From contig MHBE01000035.1 of NCBI GenBank assembly GCA_001803205.1, positions 1-64,000 on the forward strand: DNA of 64,000 nt. Direction: 5' to 3'. Numbering within the stretch: position 1 is the stretch's first letter; each line of letters starts with the position of its first letter. This document shows, piece by piece, positions 52,216-60,821 of this stretch. The notes under the pieces were generated by a model. That model saw nothing but the letters and a program-made list of their open reading frames with translations. It ran no database searches and was not told where the DNA came from. The stretch is from Lentisphaerae bacterium GWF2_38_69. Its GTDB lineage: Bacteria; Verrucomicrobiota; Lentisphaeria; Victivallales; GWF2-38-69. The position numbers and the translations under genes were made by a program.

Positions 52216-53240
52216 TTAATAGCTCTTGTTCATTAACGACTGATAGTCAAATATCAGTAGTAGCAATGGCAGGATCAAAGAGTTCTTTGAAAACTTGAGG
52301 ATGTCGTGAAAGATACCGGAGCAATCCGGTAAGATCGGAAAGAGCGTCGAATTGCCCATGGGTAATTCGACAGCTGAAAGGTAATACGGTAGGCTGAGGC
52401 TTGTATCGTATTGCAAAGTCCAGGTTCGAACGCTGAAACCCGGTTCACCGGGGGAAAAGAAAGCAGCCCTTTCGAAAAGGCAGAGCGCCATGCAGCGGAA
52501 ACGCTGTGATAGCAGAAGGAAGGCCGAGGTCTTCTGAAGCAGGAGCGTTCAGGACTAAAGACACTCAGCGCTAAAAATATCCAATATAAGCACTGAGATA
52601 TTCCCTGACAATAGCGGACACGAGCTGTCCCGCGTGAAACCTGAAGGGAGGTTTCATAATATACGAAGTTGTAAAATTTATGTCATGCGCAGGACAATGG
52701 CGCAGCATCAGGGCAGAGGCCTTGAATTATCCCAACTCCAAAAGGTTATGCCGAATAGCCTATATGAAAATGCAGAGAAAACTTCATATTTCATATCGAA
52801 GTAGCAAAGGCTGCGGAAAGCACCTGAGGGTGTGATAATCGAAAGATTATCCGAGATCGGATTAGGTCTGATCTGAGGTATATCGGCTGAAGACGGTCAT
52901 GGGAATTACCGAAAGAGATATCGTCCGAGAGGACAGTAAAAATTCGAAGTGTATATGACGAATGCATAAAGCAGCTCAAACAATTTTGACTTGTTTGAGA
53001 AAATGAACTAAAATGCCGGTACCCGCCGGAAAACAAGTTCGATGGCCGGCCAAATGGAAAATGGCACGCCCGGGACTAAGTCCCAAAGAGCATAATGAGG
53101 TAGTCATATACGAAGCAGCAATCGCTGTTTGAGATAGAATTAGTTTGAGATAACATCGAAAAATTATATCTATCGGGCTGATACTAAGATATGCGCAATT
53201 AAACCGCCGCGTAAAACAGTATGAGCTTAAACTCCGATCC
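52216..53240 (+). ncRNA. Candidate giant structured noncoding RNA (about 1 kb)
   Basis: About 1 kb without a credible gene but full of local stems separated by purine-rich joins. Read on the plus strand: CTGATA/TATCAG (52240-52257), TCAAAG/CTTTGA (52275-52290), ACCGGA-GCAA-TCCGGT (52315-52330), GTCGAATT/AATTCGAC (52346-52371), an 8-bp stem 52381-52414, CCCGG/CCGGG (52439-52452), CAGCG-GAAA-CGCTG (52493-52506), GAAACCT/AGGTTTC (52636-52655), CACC/GGTG (52821-52832), GATAATC-GAAA-GATTATC (52834-52851), an 8-bp stem 52854-52874, GTCC-GAGA-GGAC (52923-52934), CTCAAACAA/TTGTTTGAG (52975-52999) and GGGAC/GTCCC (53072-53084). Four carry GNRA tetraloops, and loops favour the plus strand. It is not RNase P, tmRNA or a recognisable group I/II intron. 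It recalls the size class of GOLLD, ROOL and OLE RNAs, but I cannot assign it to any. Ends are approximate. Confidence 0.7.
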
Positions 53241-53378
53241 AAGAGCAGAGACTGTTAAATCACAGCTAACTCCCTCCTTGACTTTCACGACATCCTCTCT
53301 TTTTTTTACAAATATCTTCCTGTAATTCTGCGAATAACCGTTTCTCTTATTTATCTATCAGTCACCGCTTTCGTCAAA

Positions 53379-53801
53379 TCAAATGTCTGATGAAAATACG
53401 ATTATATCATCTCTTTTCGCCCATCCTTCATGAGCCCAAAAATCTTCTCCTGAAACATTCGTATTCAGAACAAACAGATGGCATTTTTCTATTCCATAAT
53501 TTCTCAATCCCTCTATAGATTTTTTAATAAGTTCTCTGGCAATAGCTTTTTTTCTAAATTCTTTATCTACAGCCAGGTGATAAATATAGCCTCTGCGTCC
53601 GTCATGTCCGGCAAGAACAGTTCCAATTAAATTTCCATCATTTATGCAAACAAAACTCAAGCGTTCATTTCTCTCTAGGAATCTATTGATATTCTCTCTG
53701 GAATCGGCCAGGCTCAATGCCATTCCTTCAGTTCTCTGCCAAAGCTCAAACGCTTTTAAATAATCTTCTATAAGCATTTCCCTAAAGATAAAATCTGTCA
53801 T
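53379..53801 (-). CDS. GNAT-family N-acetyltransferase (YpeA-like)
   Basis: A 140-residue single-domain GNAT. IFREMLIEDYLKAFELWQRTEGM opens the domain; GTVLAGHDGRRGYIYHLAVDKEFRKKAIARELIKKSIEGL contains the acetyl-CoA-binding strand and loop (R-K-K-x-I-A in place of RxxGxG/A), and FWAHEGW is the usual end. The ATG at 53801 follows AGGA; an upstream frame adds 18 unconserved residues. Substrate unknown. Confidence 0.87.
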   Translation of the reverse strand: MTDFIFREMLIEDYLKAFELWQRTEGMALSLADSRENINRFLERNERLSFVCINDGNLIGTVLAGHDGRRGYIYHLAVDKEFRKKAIARELIKKSIEGLRNYGIEKCHLFVLNTNVSGEDFWAHEGWAKRDDIIVFSSDI

Positions 53802-54145
53802 ATTACTTTTCCTGATATTCATATAACGATCCTTTGCGTAAAATCTGCATATCATATCTCCATGTCAGTTAATATTTAATTCCATCACTTTCGTGGATCA
53901 AGCTATTTTAAAAATCCAACAATTATATTTTAGCCATGGGGTGAGCCTGTGGTTAAAGATATAGCTACACATTGAAGTTCTCTCGCAGGAAATCCCCTGT
54001 ATGAGAGCAACGACATATTATAAGACATATAACTATTTAAAATAAAACTTGCCATCTCACAAAATATATTATTTAAGGCTCCTTTTTCTTTGGCATGCAG
54101 GTTATCCTTAATCCACAGAATCAGTTAATCTTAAAGGTAAATAAC
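53802..54145. other. Intergenic gap, nothing recognised
   Basis: Divergent gap of 344 bp between the GNAT and OYE-type genes. Apart from the two start regions I see no stable hairpin, repeat or remnant gene in it. Confidence 0.5.
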
Positions 54146-55291
54146 ATGAAAAGCATCCTTTTTGAAAAAGTCAGAATTGGAAAAACTGTTTTAAAAAACA
54201 GAATCTTTATGTCCGCTGCTGCTTCATATAACGGAACTACTGAAGGAGACATTGACTATAGCGATCCAATTCTGCACTTTGATATATCCAATGGTGGTTG
54301 CGCCTTGATCCCTACAGGAGGAGTAAGCGGAATTCATCCAAGAGGTAGAAGCAATGCAACCAGACCCATGCTGAATTCTGATGAACGGATACCTTCATTT
54401 AAAAAATTTGCCGACAAGATCCATAAAGGCGGAGCTTTGGCCATACTTCAGATGACTCATGGGGGTGCCTGTGCTGCAGCTTATCAGTTCTCTATCGGCA
54501 ACAGGCCTTTAAGTCCTTCGTTCTACATGAAAAATCAAAAAAAAGGTTTCAAAAAAGAAAACATCGAAAATTGCCAGGCTTCCGAGCAAGAAATTTTTGA
54601 GTTGATTTCAGCTTTCGGCGATGCGGCTGTAAGAGCAAAAAAAGCTAACTTTGACGGAATACAGATCCATGCCGCACATGACTCACTGCTATCCCAGTGG
54701 TTTTCAACTTTATACAATTTGCGCACTGATTCCTGGGGAGGCAATGTAAAAAACCGCTGCAGACTGCACTGCGAAATTCTGAAAGAGATCAAGAATAAAA
54801 CAGGTAATGAATTCCTGACAGTGCTCAAACTCGGCATAGAAGATTCTTTGCCAGGCGGAACGAAAGCTGAAGAGGGAATAGAAGCCTCAGCAATTATCGC
54901 ATCACAGGGCAATACGGATATCATAGAAATAAGCCAGGGTTTACAGGATATAACTGATATGAATAGTACCTCTATGAAACCAAACATCAATTCTTTAGAC
55001 AAAGAAGCATATTATCGAGACTGGACTAAAAGAGTAAAATCAAGGATCAAGCATAATGCCCTTGTTGTAATGCAGGGCGGTTTGAGAACTCCATCTTTAA
55101 TGGAAGAAATAATAGAAAACGGCGAAGCTGATTTTGTTTCCATGTGCCGCCCGTATATAAGGGAACCGGGCATAGTCAATAGGTGGATAAGCGGAAACAT
55201 GTCAAAAGCTGCATGCACTTCCTGCAATCAGTGTGCCTTCAATCATGTGTTTAAAGGCATGAGGCTAAAATGCATTTTTAATAAAGACTGA
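54146..55291 (+). CDS. Old yellow enzyme-family NADH:flavin oxidoreductase
   Basis: A 381-residue FMN TIM-barrel enzyme. LFEKVRIGKTVLKNRIFMSAA opens the barrel, ILQMTHGG and FDGIQIHAAHDSLLSQWFS carry conserved FMN/substrate residues (the HxxH pair is HAAH), and VVMQGGLRTPSLMEEIIENGEADFVSMCRPYIREP closes it. The C-terminus has CTSCNQCAFNHVFKG...C, a [4Fe-4S] motif as in 2,4-dienoyl-CoA reductase and trimethylamine dehydrogenase, but the NAD(P)H domain of those proteins is absent. It must take electrons from elsewhere. The ATG at 54146 follows AAAGG. Confidence 0.9.
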   Translation: MKSILFEKVRIGKTVLKNRIFMSAAASYNGTTEGDIDYSDPILHFDISNGGCALIPTGGVSGIHPRGRSNATRPMLNSDERIPSFKKFADKIHKGGALAILQMTHGGACAAAYQFSIGNRPLSPSFYMKNQKKGFKKENIENCQASEQEIFELISAFGDAAVRAKKANFDGIQIHAAHDSLLSQWFSTLYNLRTDSWGGNVKNRCRLHCEILKEIKNKTGNEFLTVLKLGIEDSLPGGTKAEEGIEASAIIASQGNTDIIEISQGLQDITDMNSTSMKPNINSLDKEAYYRDWTKRVKSRIKHNALVVMQGGLRTPSLMEEIIENGEADFVSMCRPYIREPGIVNRWISGNMSKAACTSCNQCAFNHVFKGMRLKCIFNKD

Positions 55292-55469
55292 ACTTATCAA
55301 CTGCCAATAGCTATTGATGCGCTTTGAAATTATAGATCGGTTTGAGCGTATCAATTTTTTCATCTTTTCTATTCATAACTTGTTGGAAAATAGCATCTCT
55401 ATTGAAATTATCTTTCATAGTACTAAAATGGATCTAACGATATAATCCGCAAGGAAAGGGGAGGCGATA

Positions 55470-56366
55470 ATGAGAAATGTAGTAAGGGTTCTATTCTTTT
55501 TAATTCTGACATTTTACTGTGTCTTATCTTATTCCGAACAGGTAAATGTCTATGTTCTGAACACAGGAGACATACATGAATCTTCGAAATATCTAAAAAA
55601 AATAAAATCTTATGTAGATATAACGAGAACCAACCATCCTGGTTGTGTGATTTTGCTCGATGCAGGAGACATGCTTACCCAATTCCCTTTTTCAAAATAT
55701 GTTTCACCACAGGATCGTAAAACCCGTGACTTGGCATCAACTACGCCAAAGGGTGAAAAGATGCTCGAATGGGCATCAACAATGAAATATGACGCCATAC
55801 TCATAGGAAATCATGATATGATTGCTGGAGCAAATATTCTGCAGAAGCTCCTGAACAGATATAACCTTCCTTTAATAGCCGCTAACCTTAGCCATCCCAG
55901 CCTGTACCTTTCTAGATACAAAATAGTGCAATTAAACTTTCGTCTTAAAACAGGCAAAGCTGTTTCTATCAGGGTCGGAATAATAGGAATATCCGATCAA
56001 GACCAGAAGGATTATCATTTCCCGAATAAAGCCGATAAGGAAAAATTAAAAACTTATCCTGTTTACAATCCAACCATAAATAAGATAATAGATGAAGTTG
56101 CTAAACAATCAGACTTTATTATTCTCTTGAGCCATAACTGGGATAATGTTGACAGAGACTCTGTTTCAGCTCTGAAGAGTAACAAAATATGCGCAATCAT
56201 CGGCGGGCACTCTCATAAACTTCTAAATGAAAAGGACAATGGAAAAACCCTAATCAAATCCGGTGTCCACGGAAGCAATGTCGGCTGCACAAAAATAACA
56301 TGGGATAGCGATGCACATAAAGTATTAACGGTAACTGCCGAGAATAAACCGATGAAGGAGGAATAA
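55470..56366 (+). CDS. Exported metallophosphatase (5'-nucleotidase-like)
   Basis: A 298-residue secreted enzyme. Signal peptide about residues 1-22. The metallophosphatase motifs are in place: LNTGDIHES (D, H), ILLDAGDMLTQ (GD), ILIGNHDMI (GNHD), IILLSHNWDN (H) and IIGGHSHKLL (GHSH). This is the N-terminal catalytic domain of UshA-type nucleotidases and cyclic-nucleotide phosphodiesterases; the C-terminal substrate domain is absent. GGGAGG precedes the ATG. The next gene starts on the base after its stop, so both are made together. Confidence 0.88.
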   Translation: MRNVVRVLFFLILTFYCVLSYSEQVNVYVLNTGDIHESSKYLKKIKSYVDITRTNHPGCVILLDAGDMLTQFPFSKYVSPQDRKTRDLASTTPKGEKMLEWASTMKYDAILIGNHDMIAGANILQKLLNRYNLPLIAANLSHPSLYLSRYKIVQLNFRLKTGKAVSIRVGIIGISDQDQKDYHFPNKADKEKLKTYPVYNPTINKIIDEVAKQSDFIILLSHNWDNVDRDSVSALKSNKICAIIGGHSHKLLNEKDNGKTLIKSGVHGSNVGCTKITWDSDAHKVLTVTAENKPMKEE

Positions 56367-57053
56367 ATGAAGAAATATTTACTTTTCATTTTTATATTAT
56401 TAACTGGTTTTATAACTTCTGCTCTTGCCGATACATCAGAGCAAATCTATTTTTTAGCCATGGATCTGCCGCAGGATACAGATCAAAGCATAGTAAATGA
56501 CTGTCAGATAAAAATCAGGGAATTAATAAAGAAAAATGCGCCGGAATATACGGACAAAATTCTTTATCACACTCCTGACAATATCCATATCAGCCTCATA
56601 CGATTTAACGAAATACATCCTGACGCTCTCTTGAGGAATTATATCCAGCTCTTCAAAAATGATGCCAGGTATCTTCCCGACAGAAACATCGCAAATAAAA
56701 TAAGAGATGCAAGATTAAATGTAACTCATACTGGTTTTATCGTTTACGAATTCCCTGAACCTGTTACTCTCACTAAATTTGTAAATATTCTTTTGAATGA
56801 CCTTAAGAAAAATAAATTATATTATAAAGATTCTGACTTTAATGAAGGAGGAAAAATATACCCTCACTTCAGTGTAGGATATTTCAATCCAAACGAAGTC
56901 AGCGTTGATACAATGAAAGAGATACTTAAAGGCAAAGTCTCGGCGCCGAAATGCAACTCTTTTCGCCTTAATGAGTTTATTTTAATGCATTCTGAAAAGC
57001 TTACAAAACCTCTTACATACAGCAGAGTCTATACTTTTAAAAAACCTAAATAA
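56367..57053 (+). CDS. Exported 2H phosphoesterase
   Basis: A 228-residue protein with a signal peptide (KKYLLFIFILLTGFITSALA). Two HxS motifs, NIHISLIRF near residue 72 and YPHFSVGYF near 170, mark the 2H phosphoesterase superfamily (2'-5' RNA ligase, cyclic phosphodiesterase, LigT). Such enzymes open 2',3'-cyclic phosphates. An exported form next to an exported nucleotidase-like gene suggests stepwise breakdown of RNA ends outside the cytoplasm; that is inference. The ribosome site GAGGA lies within the end of the previous gene. Confidence 0.82.
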   Translation: MKKYLLFIFILLTGFITSALADTSEQIYFLAMDLPQDTDQSIVNDCQIKIRELIKKNAPEYTDKILYHTPDNIHISLIRFNEIHPDALLRNYIQLFKNDARYLPDRNIANKIRDARLNVTHTGFIVYEFPEPVTLTKFVNILLNDLKKNKLYYKDSDFNEGGKIYPHFSVGYFNPNEVSVDTMKEILKGKVSAPKCNSFRLNEFILMHSEKLTKPLTYSRVYTFKKPK

Positions 57054-57095
57054 CGGTTCTGGAGCCTTACAAACTTGTCAGAAAAATACTAAGAT

Positions 57096-57722
57096 ATGAA
57101 GCAAAAATCAAAAATACTGAACTTCTCTGAGGATTTTATAAGACTGGAGTATGTAGAAAGCGCGGAAACCTGCGTCCTAACTGAACAGACGATTGTTGTA
57201 AATCTGAGAGACAGGGACTCTAAAAATGATAGTAAACTATTAAAACCCTTCAAGTCAGCGGTATATTCCAACATAAAATTCAAAAATGTTGAAAACTTGC
57301 TTTTCATCACCTTAAAAACCGAATTGTTCTCCAATAAAGGTTTTCCTTTCTCAAAAGAAATCATGAGTTCATGGAAGCAGGTATATGAAGTTTTCCCTGT
57401 TCCAAGTCTTAAGAATATAAAACTCTGGAGGTCGGAGAAAGAAAGGATAGGAAAGATCGAACTTAATTTGTGGTTTGCATCTGCCGGAACAAACTGCGGA
57501 ATCCACAACGAACATGATTTCAGTGAAATACATGCACAGATATTCGGTCTGGGCCGGATTCAGATATTTCATAATAAAGAGTTTTCTTCATTGCATCAGG
57601 AGATTTATCTGGGTCCGGGATATACACATGATCCCCTTTGCAGTGAAACTAAAATTTATCCTTACCATCAATACTACGCCGACACCGACTGCCTCTGGCT
57701 CGCTATAGAAATCTATGACTAG
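57096..57722 (+). CDS. Cupin-like protein of unknown function
   Basis: A 208-residue cytoplasmic protein. The C-terminal half has a cupin-like series of metal-ligand candidates: CGIHNEHDFSEIHAQIFGLGRIQIF, then GPGYTHDP and IYPYHQYYADTDCLWLAIE. The His/Glu pattern (H-x-EH-x4-H, later TH and H) would suit one metal centre in a double-stranded beta-helix. I do not recognise a named family. It follows the 2H phosphoesterase by 42 bp on the same strand. Confidence 0.5.
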   Translation: MKQKSKILNFSEDFIRLEYVESAETCVLTEQTIVVNLRDRDSKNDSKLLKPFKSAVYSNIKFKNVENLLFITLKTELFSNKGFPFSKEIMSSWKQVYEVFPVPSLKNIKLWRSEKERIGKIELNLWFASAGTNCGIHNEHDFSEIHAQIFGLGRIQIFHNKEFSSLHQEIYLGPGYTHDPLCSETKIYPYHQYYADTDCLWLAIEIYD

Positions 57723-57776
57723 CCAGCGTTAAACCAAAATCCTACAGCCAATTCGGATAAAAAACATTTTATCATC

Positions 57777-57805
57777 TTGATATTACATTATAAAGCCGTT
57801 ATATA
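57777..57805 (+). promoter_or_regulatory. Sigma70-type promoter of the riboswitch transcript
   Basis: TTGATA (57777-57782), 17-bp spacer, TATATA (57800-57805). A transcript starting near 57812 would begin just ahead of the riboswitch core. Confidence 0.7.
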
Positions 57806-57811
57806 GTCTAC

Positions 57812-57935
57812 GAACTCTCAGTTGCTTTAATATGGGTAAGACCTGTGAGAATCAGGCACAGTCGCGCTACGGTATTGAAAACTCTCGTTTCTCTAAGTCC
57901 GAAAACCATAAGTAACTGTGTTTTGTCGCGTTAAC
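57812..57935 (+). ncRNA. Cobalamin riboswitch
   Basis: The aptamer core reads GGGTAAGACCTGTGAGAATC then AGGCACAGTCGCGCTACGGT, matching the conserved P4-L4 (CCTG-TGAGAAT-CAGG) and L5 region, and later AAGTCCGAAAACC, the B12-box side of the core. GTCGCG occurs in L5 (57861-57866) and again in a downstream hairpin loop (57925-57930, stem GTAAC/GTTAAC). CGCG is self-complementary, so the two can form the L5-L13 kissing contact. The usual pair is CCCGC with GCGGG; here both partners changed. The downstream hairpin ends four to five bases before the ribosome site of the next ORF, so control is probably translational, with expression off when cobalamin is bound. Confidence 0.82.
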
Positions 57936-57949
57936 AAAAAGGAGAAACT

Positions 57950-58054
57950 ATGACAAAAGCACACTTCCATCTTATCCCGTCACTATTTTCATGTTTGAAA
58001 CTCACTGCTCTATTCAGTGCTACAACCAACAGCAATAGGAGTGGTATTTTATGA
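57950..58054 (+). CDS. 34-codon leader ORF coupled to the phosphatase
   Basis: An ATG with a strong AAGGAG site five bases upstream opens a 34-codon frame whose TGA overlaps the phosphatase ATG (ATGA). The peptide (MTKAHFHLIPSLFSCLKLTA and 14 more) is mildly hydrophobic and matches no family. It lies right after the riboswitch, so cobalamin would act on its start and, by coupling, on the phosphatase. Confidence 0.6.
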   Translation: MTKAHFHLIPSLFSCLKLTALFSATTNSNRSGIL

Positions 58055-59250
58055 ATCGTAAAACTACTTATCTCTCAATGCTCTTTCTATTTTTACTGCC
58101 GGTATTTTCTTTTGCACAATTAAGAATCGGAATTATCGGAGACCAGACAGGTTCCACTGATTTAGCCAAGTCTTATACTGTTTTGAGTGAAGGCTGCCAG
58201 GCCATTGCAGCGGCTAATCCTGATATTGTGCTGCATGTGGGCGATATTGTTGAAAGCTCTCAGAGCGACAGTGACATTAAGGACTCTTTTGAGCAGGCTG
58301 TAAGTTATTTAAACGTTATGAACATTCCATGGTATATAACTGCCGGAGACCATGATGTGAATCCTCCTAATGATTATACTCCCGGAACAAAAAACACAGA
58401 GAAAGCAGATTTATTCCTTAATCTCTTAAGAAAAGAATACTCAAAAAGAGCTTTATGTGTAATCCCGGAAAAGTTATATTACAGCTTTGATTATCATGGC
58501 TATCATTTCATATGCTTATACTCAGAAGATTATCTCAGAACTGATCCTCGCTGGGGAAATATTTTCATGGATAAAATCTCTGATGAACAATTCAGCTGGC
58601 TTGAAGAAGATTTGAATAACTCCGCGTCGGCTAAAGGCATAATTGTCCTGATTCATCAGCCAATGTGGTATAATATTACAGGATGGAAACGAGTTCATAA
58701 TCTCCTCAGGAAACATCATGTGCTTGCAGTTATTGCCGGCCATTTTCACTACAATCAGGACGAAGGATATACAGACTCAATTCGCTATATCGTTGTAGGT
58801 TCGACAGGCGGGACAATCAAAAACGCTTCTGAAAATGCCGGAGGCATATATCACGTGTCACTGCTAACACTAGATGACAATAATAATATTACCATACAAT
58901 TAATCCCTCTGGAAAATTACAGTTACGATAAGTTTTCCGACAGAGAGAATATGGACAGGATACAGGCAATAGATACAATGTTAGGCGGTATAGCATGGAC
59001 GCCCAATGCCACGATTAAAGGCAATCCTATAGATATTCCCGTAAATATCTATTCTCTTGCTAAACTAGGTGGATGGCAATTATTGTATAAGAATGTCTCA
59101 CCAGGTATTGGAGTGGCTATATCTAACTTATCGCTCGTAGAACTGAACAGCGACACCAATCGGCCTTCTGATCTGCAGGCAATGAAAGTCCAATTCATCA
59201 ACGAACAAGGCCATACATTGTGGGACTCAATGATTTTTGGTTCAAATTAA
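58051..59250 (+). CDS. Exported calcineurin-like phosphatase under cobalamin riboswitch
   Basis: A 399-residue secreted protein with signal peptide (about 1-22). Metallophosphatase motifs: GIIGDQTG (D; the usual His is replaced by Gln), LHVGDIVE (GD), ITAGDHDV (GDHD for GNHD), IVLIHQPMW (H) and VIAGHFHYN (GHxH). The C-terminal third (about 290-399) is a separate beta-rich part. It differs from the phosphatase at 55470. Being placed behind a cobalamin riboswitch, it may serve corrinoid scavenging, perhaps by dephosphorylating a cobamide precursor outside the cell; that is speculation. Confidence 0.87.
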   Translation: MNRKTTYLSMLFLFLLPVFSFAQLRIGIIGDQTGSTDLAKSYTVLSEGCQAIAAANPDIVLHVGDIVESSQSDSDIKDSFEQAVSYLNVMNIPWYITAGDHDVNPPNDYTPGTKNTEKADLFLNLLRKEYSKRALCVIPEKLYYSFDYHGYHFICLYSEDYLRTDPRWGNIFMDKISDEQFSWLEEDLNNSASAKGIIVLIHQPMWYNITGWKRVHNLLRKHHVLAVIAGHFHYNQDEGYTDSIRYIVVGSTGGTIKNASENAGGIYHVSLLTLDDNNNITIQLIPLENYSYDKFSDRENMDRIQAIDTMLGGIAWTPNATIKGNPIDIPVNIYSLAKLGGWQLLYKNVSPGIGVAISNLSLVELNSDTNRPSDLQAMKVQFINEQGHTLWDSMIFGSN

Positions 59251-59386
59251 CTACTCAATGAGGGAAAATTCAAGTTCCTGCCGTATGATAGGAAACGAAC
59301 CAGAGAAACAAGATCCAGCGCAGAGCGCTTTGACGACTTGATCGATCTTAATTTGAGAGAAAATAAACGCAGTTAGATAAGCAACT

Positions 59387-59998
59387 ATGCAATTTATAAT
59401 TAAAAAGACAGATAAGAAAAATTTCTTCCAAACGGAAAACCTGACAAGAGAAGCATTCTGGAATATATACAGGCAGGGTTGTGTTGAACATCTGGTGCTG
59501 AATAAAATAAGGAAGAGTACAAGTTGTATACAGGAACTTGACCTAATGGCCGTAGATAAAGAAAAAATCATAGGACACTTGATATCAACCAAAGCAAAAG
59601 TCATTTTTTCTGAAAACAACGAAAAGGAAATATTATGCATGGGGCCTATTTCCGTATCGCCTGATCTTCAGAAAAAAGGCATCGGTTCAAAGCTGATAGT
59701 TAGTTCGGTTTTGATCGCTAAAGAAATGGGTTATAAGGGCATGATACTTTTCGGAAATCCTGACTACTATCACCGTTTCGGTTTCAGGAATGCAAAAGAG
59801 TTTGAAATCACCACAAAAGACGGACAAAACTTCGAACCTTTTATGGCATTGGAACTTGATGAAAACTCGTTGAGAGATATAAAAGGAAGATTCATTGAAG
59901 ATGCTTCCTTTACAACTACGGAAGAAGAACTCGAAGAATTCGAAAAACTCTTTCCATATAAGAAGAAAGAAAAAACAGCCACGCAGTTCGAACATTAA
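59387..59998 (+). CDS. GNAT-family N-acetyltransferase (YhbS-like)
   Basis: A 203-residue GNAT. DLMAVDKEKIIGHLISTKAKV is the central strand pair, GPISVSPDLQKKGIGSKLIVSSVLIAKEMGY the acetyl-CoA site (QxxGIG), and GNPDYYHRFGFRNA the YhbS-type ending. A Glu-rich C-terminal extension (TTEEELEEFEKLF) follows. Same strand as the next two genes; substrate unknown. Confidence 0.88.
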   Translation: MQFIIKKTDKKNFFQTENLTREAFWNIYRQGCVEHLVLNKIRKSTSCIQELDLMAVDKEKIIGHLISTKAKVIFSENNEKEILCMGPISVSPDLQKKGIGSKLIVSSVLIAKEMGYKGMILFGNPDYYHRFGFRNAKEFEITTKDGQNFEPFMALELDENSLRDIKGRFIEDASFTTTEEELEEFEKLFPYKKKEKTATQFEH

Positions 59999-60021
59999 AT
60001 TAAGCTAAAAACATCTTTATA

Positions 60022-60789
60022 ATGACGAAGAACGCTTCAGACAGAAAAGATAAGCAAACTAGGCTTATCCTCTCCATACCGTACAAAATCACTTCGGCAG
60101 ACACCGATATGAATTTGCGTCTGAGGATGAGCGCCTTGTCCAACTTGCTTATACAATCTGCCATAAATTCCGCTGAGACTTTGCGAGCCGGATTTTTAGA
60201 CCTTGAAAAACAAAACTTGTTCTGGGTGCTTAGCAGAATGACCATTGAGATAGACAAACCTCTGGTCTGGAATGACTCTTTAGAAGTGGAAACTTGGCCC
60301 AAAGATGTAAAGAAGATTTTTTATCTGAGGGATTTTCTAGTTAGAAACAATGAACAGAACATAGTTGCGAAAGCCACATCAGGATGGCTCGCGATCGATA
60401 AGTTAACAAAACGCCCGCAAACATTAAAACAAGAGTTATCAGATATCTTCAGCGAACTGAAAGACAGACACGCCATAAACGCCCTCCCCGAAAAGCTCTT
60501 TCCTGTAAAAGAAGGAGAAATTTCGGAACTGAAAACCACTTATTATGACATCGATCTGAACGGCCATGTAACATCAATTCGTTATATCGACTGGATGATG
60601 GACACATTTCCTGTTGAATTCCATAAGAACAATTATCCGAAGAAAGTGTCCATAAACTACCAGAACGAAACTAGGATTAATGAAACAGTTCAGATAACAA
60701 GAAATACAATAGACGGAAAGACTTTTTTATTCGAAGGAATAAATAGAACCAGAAACCTTGCTTCATTTCACGGCAAGATCTTTTTTTAA
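60022..60789 (+). CDS. Acyl-ACP thioesterase
   Basis: A 255-residue double hot-dog thioesterase of the bacterial acyl-ACP (FatA-like) type, releasing fatty acids from acyl carrier protein. YKITSADTDMNLRLRMSALSNLLIQSA opens the first hot-dog with DxxG/N-type residues, LVWNDSLEVETWPKDV continues it, and the second hot-dog carries YYDIDLNGHVTSIRYIDWMMD, whose D-N-H corresponds to the catalytic Asn-His pair. It follows the GNAT gene by 23 bp and precedes the MBL gene by 32 bp. Confidence 0.9.
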   Translation: MTKNASDRKDKQTRLILSIPYKITSADTDMNLRLRMSALSNLLIQSAINSAETLRAGFLDLEKQNLFWVLSRMTIEIDKPLVWNDSLEVETWPKDVKKIFYLRDFLVRNNEQNIVAKATSGWLAIDKLTKRPQTLKQELSDIFSELKDRHAINALPEKLFPVKEGEISELKTTYYDIDLNGHVTSIRYIDWMMDTFPVEFHKNNYPKKVSINYQNETRINETVQITRNTIDGKTFLFEGINRTRNLASFHGKIFF

Positions 60790-60821
60790 TCATCCTGACA
60801 AGCATAGAAGAAGAGGAATAC

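Noticed and set aside
52418..52445. CAGGTTCGAACG looks like a tRNA T-arm.
   Set aside because: No acceptor, D or anticodon arms can be placed around it; the segment pairs within the larger RNA-like structure.
52540..52575. TTCAGGACTAAAGAC resembles the conserved R element of group I introns.
   Set aside because: No matching S element or P7/P3 context was found at a suitable distance, and no intron-exon boundary in a gene is present.
52216..53240. Several minus-strand open frames of 80-90 codons in the RNA-like region.
   Set aside because: They lack ribosome sites and recognisable motifs, overlap one another in different frames, and cross perfect hairpins; composition fits structured RNA better than protein.
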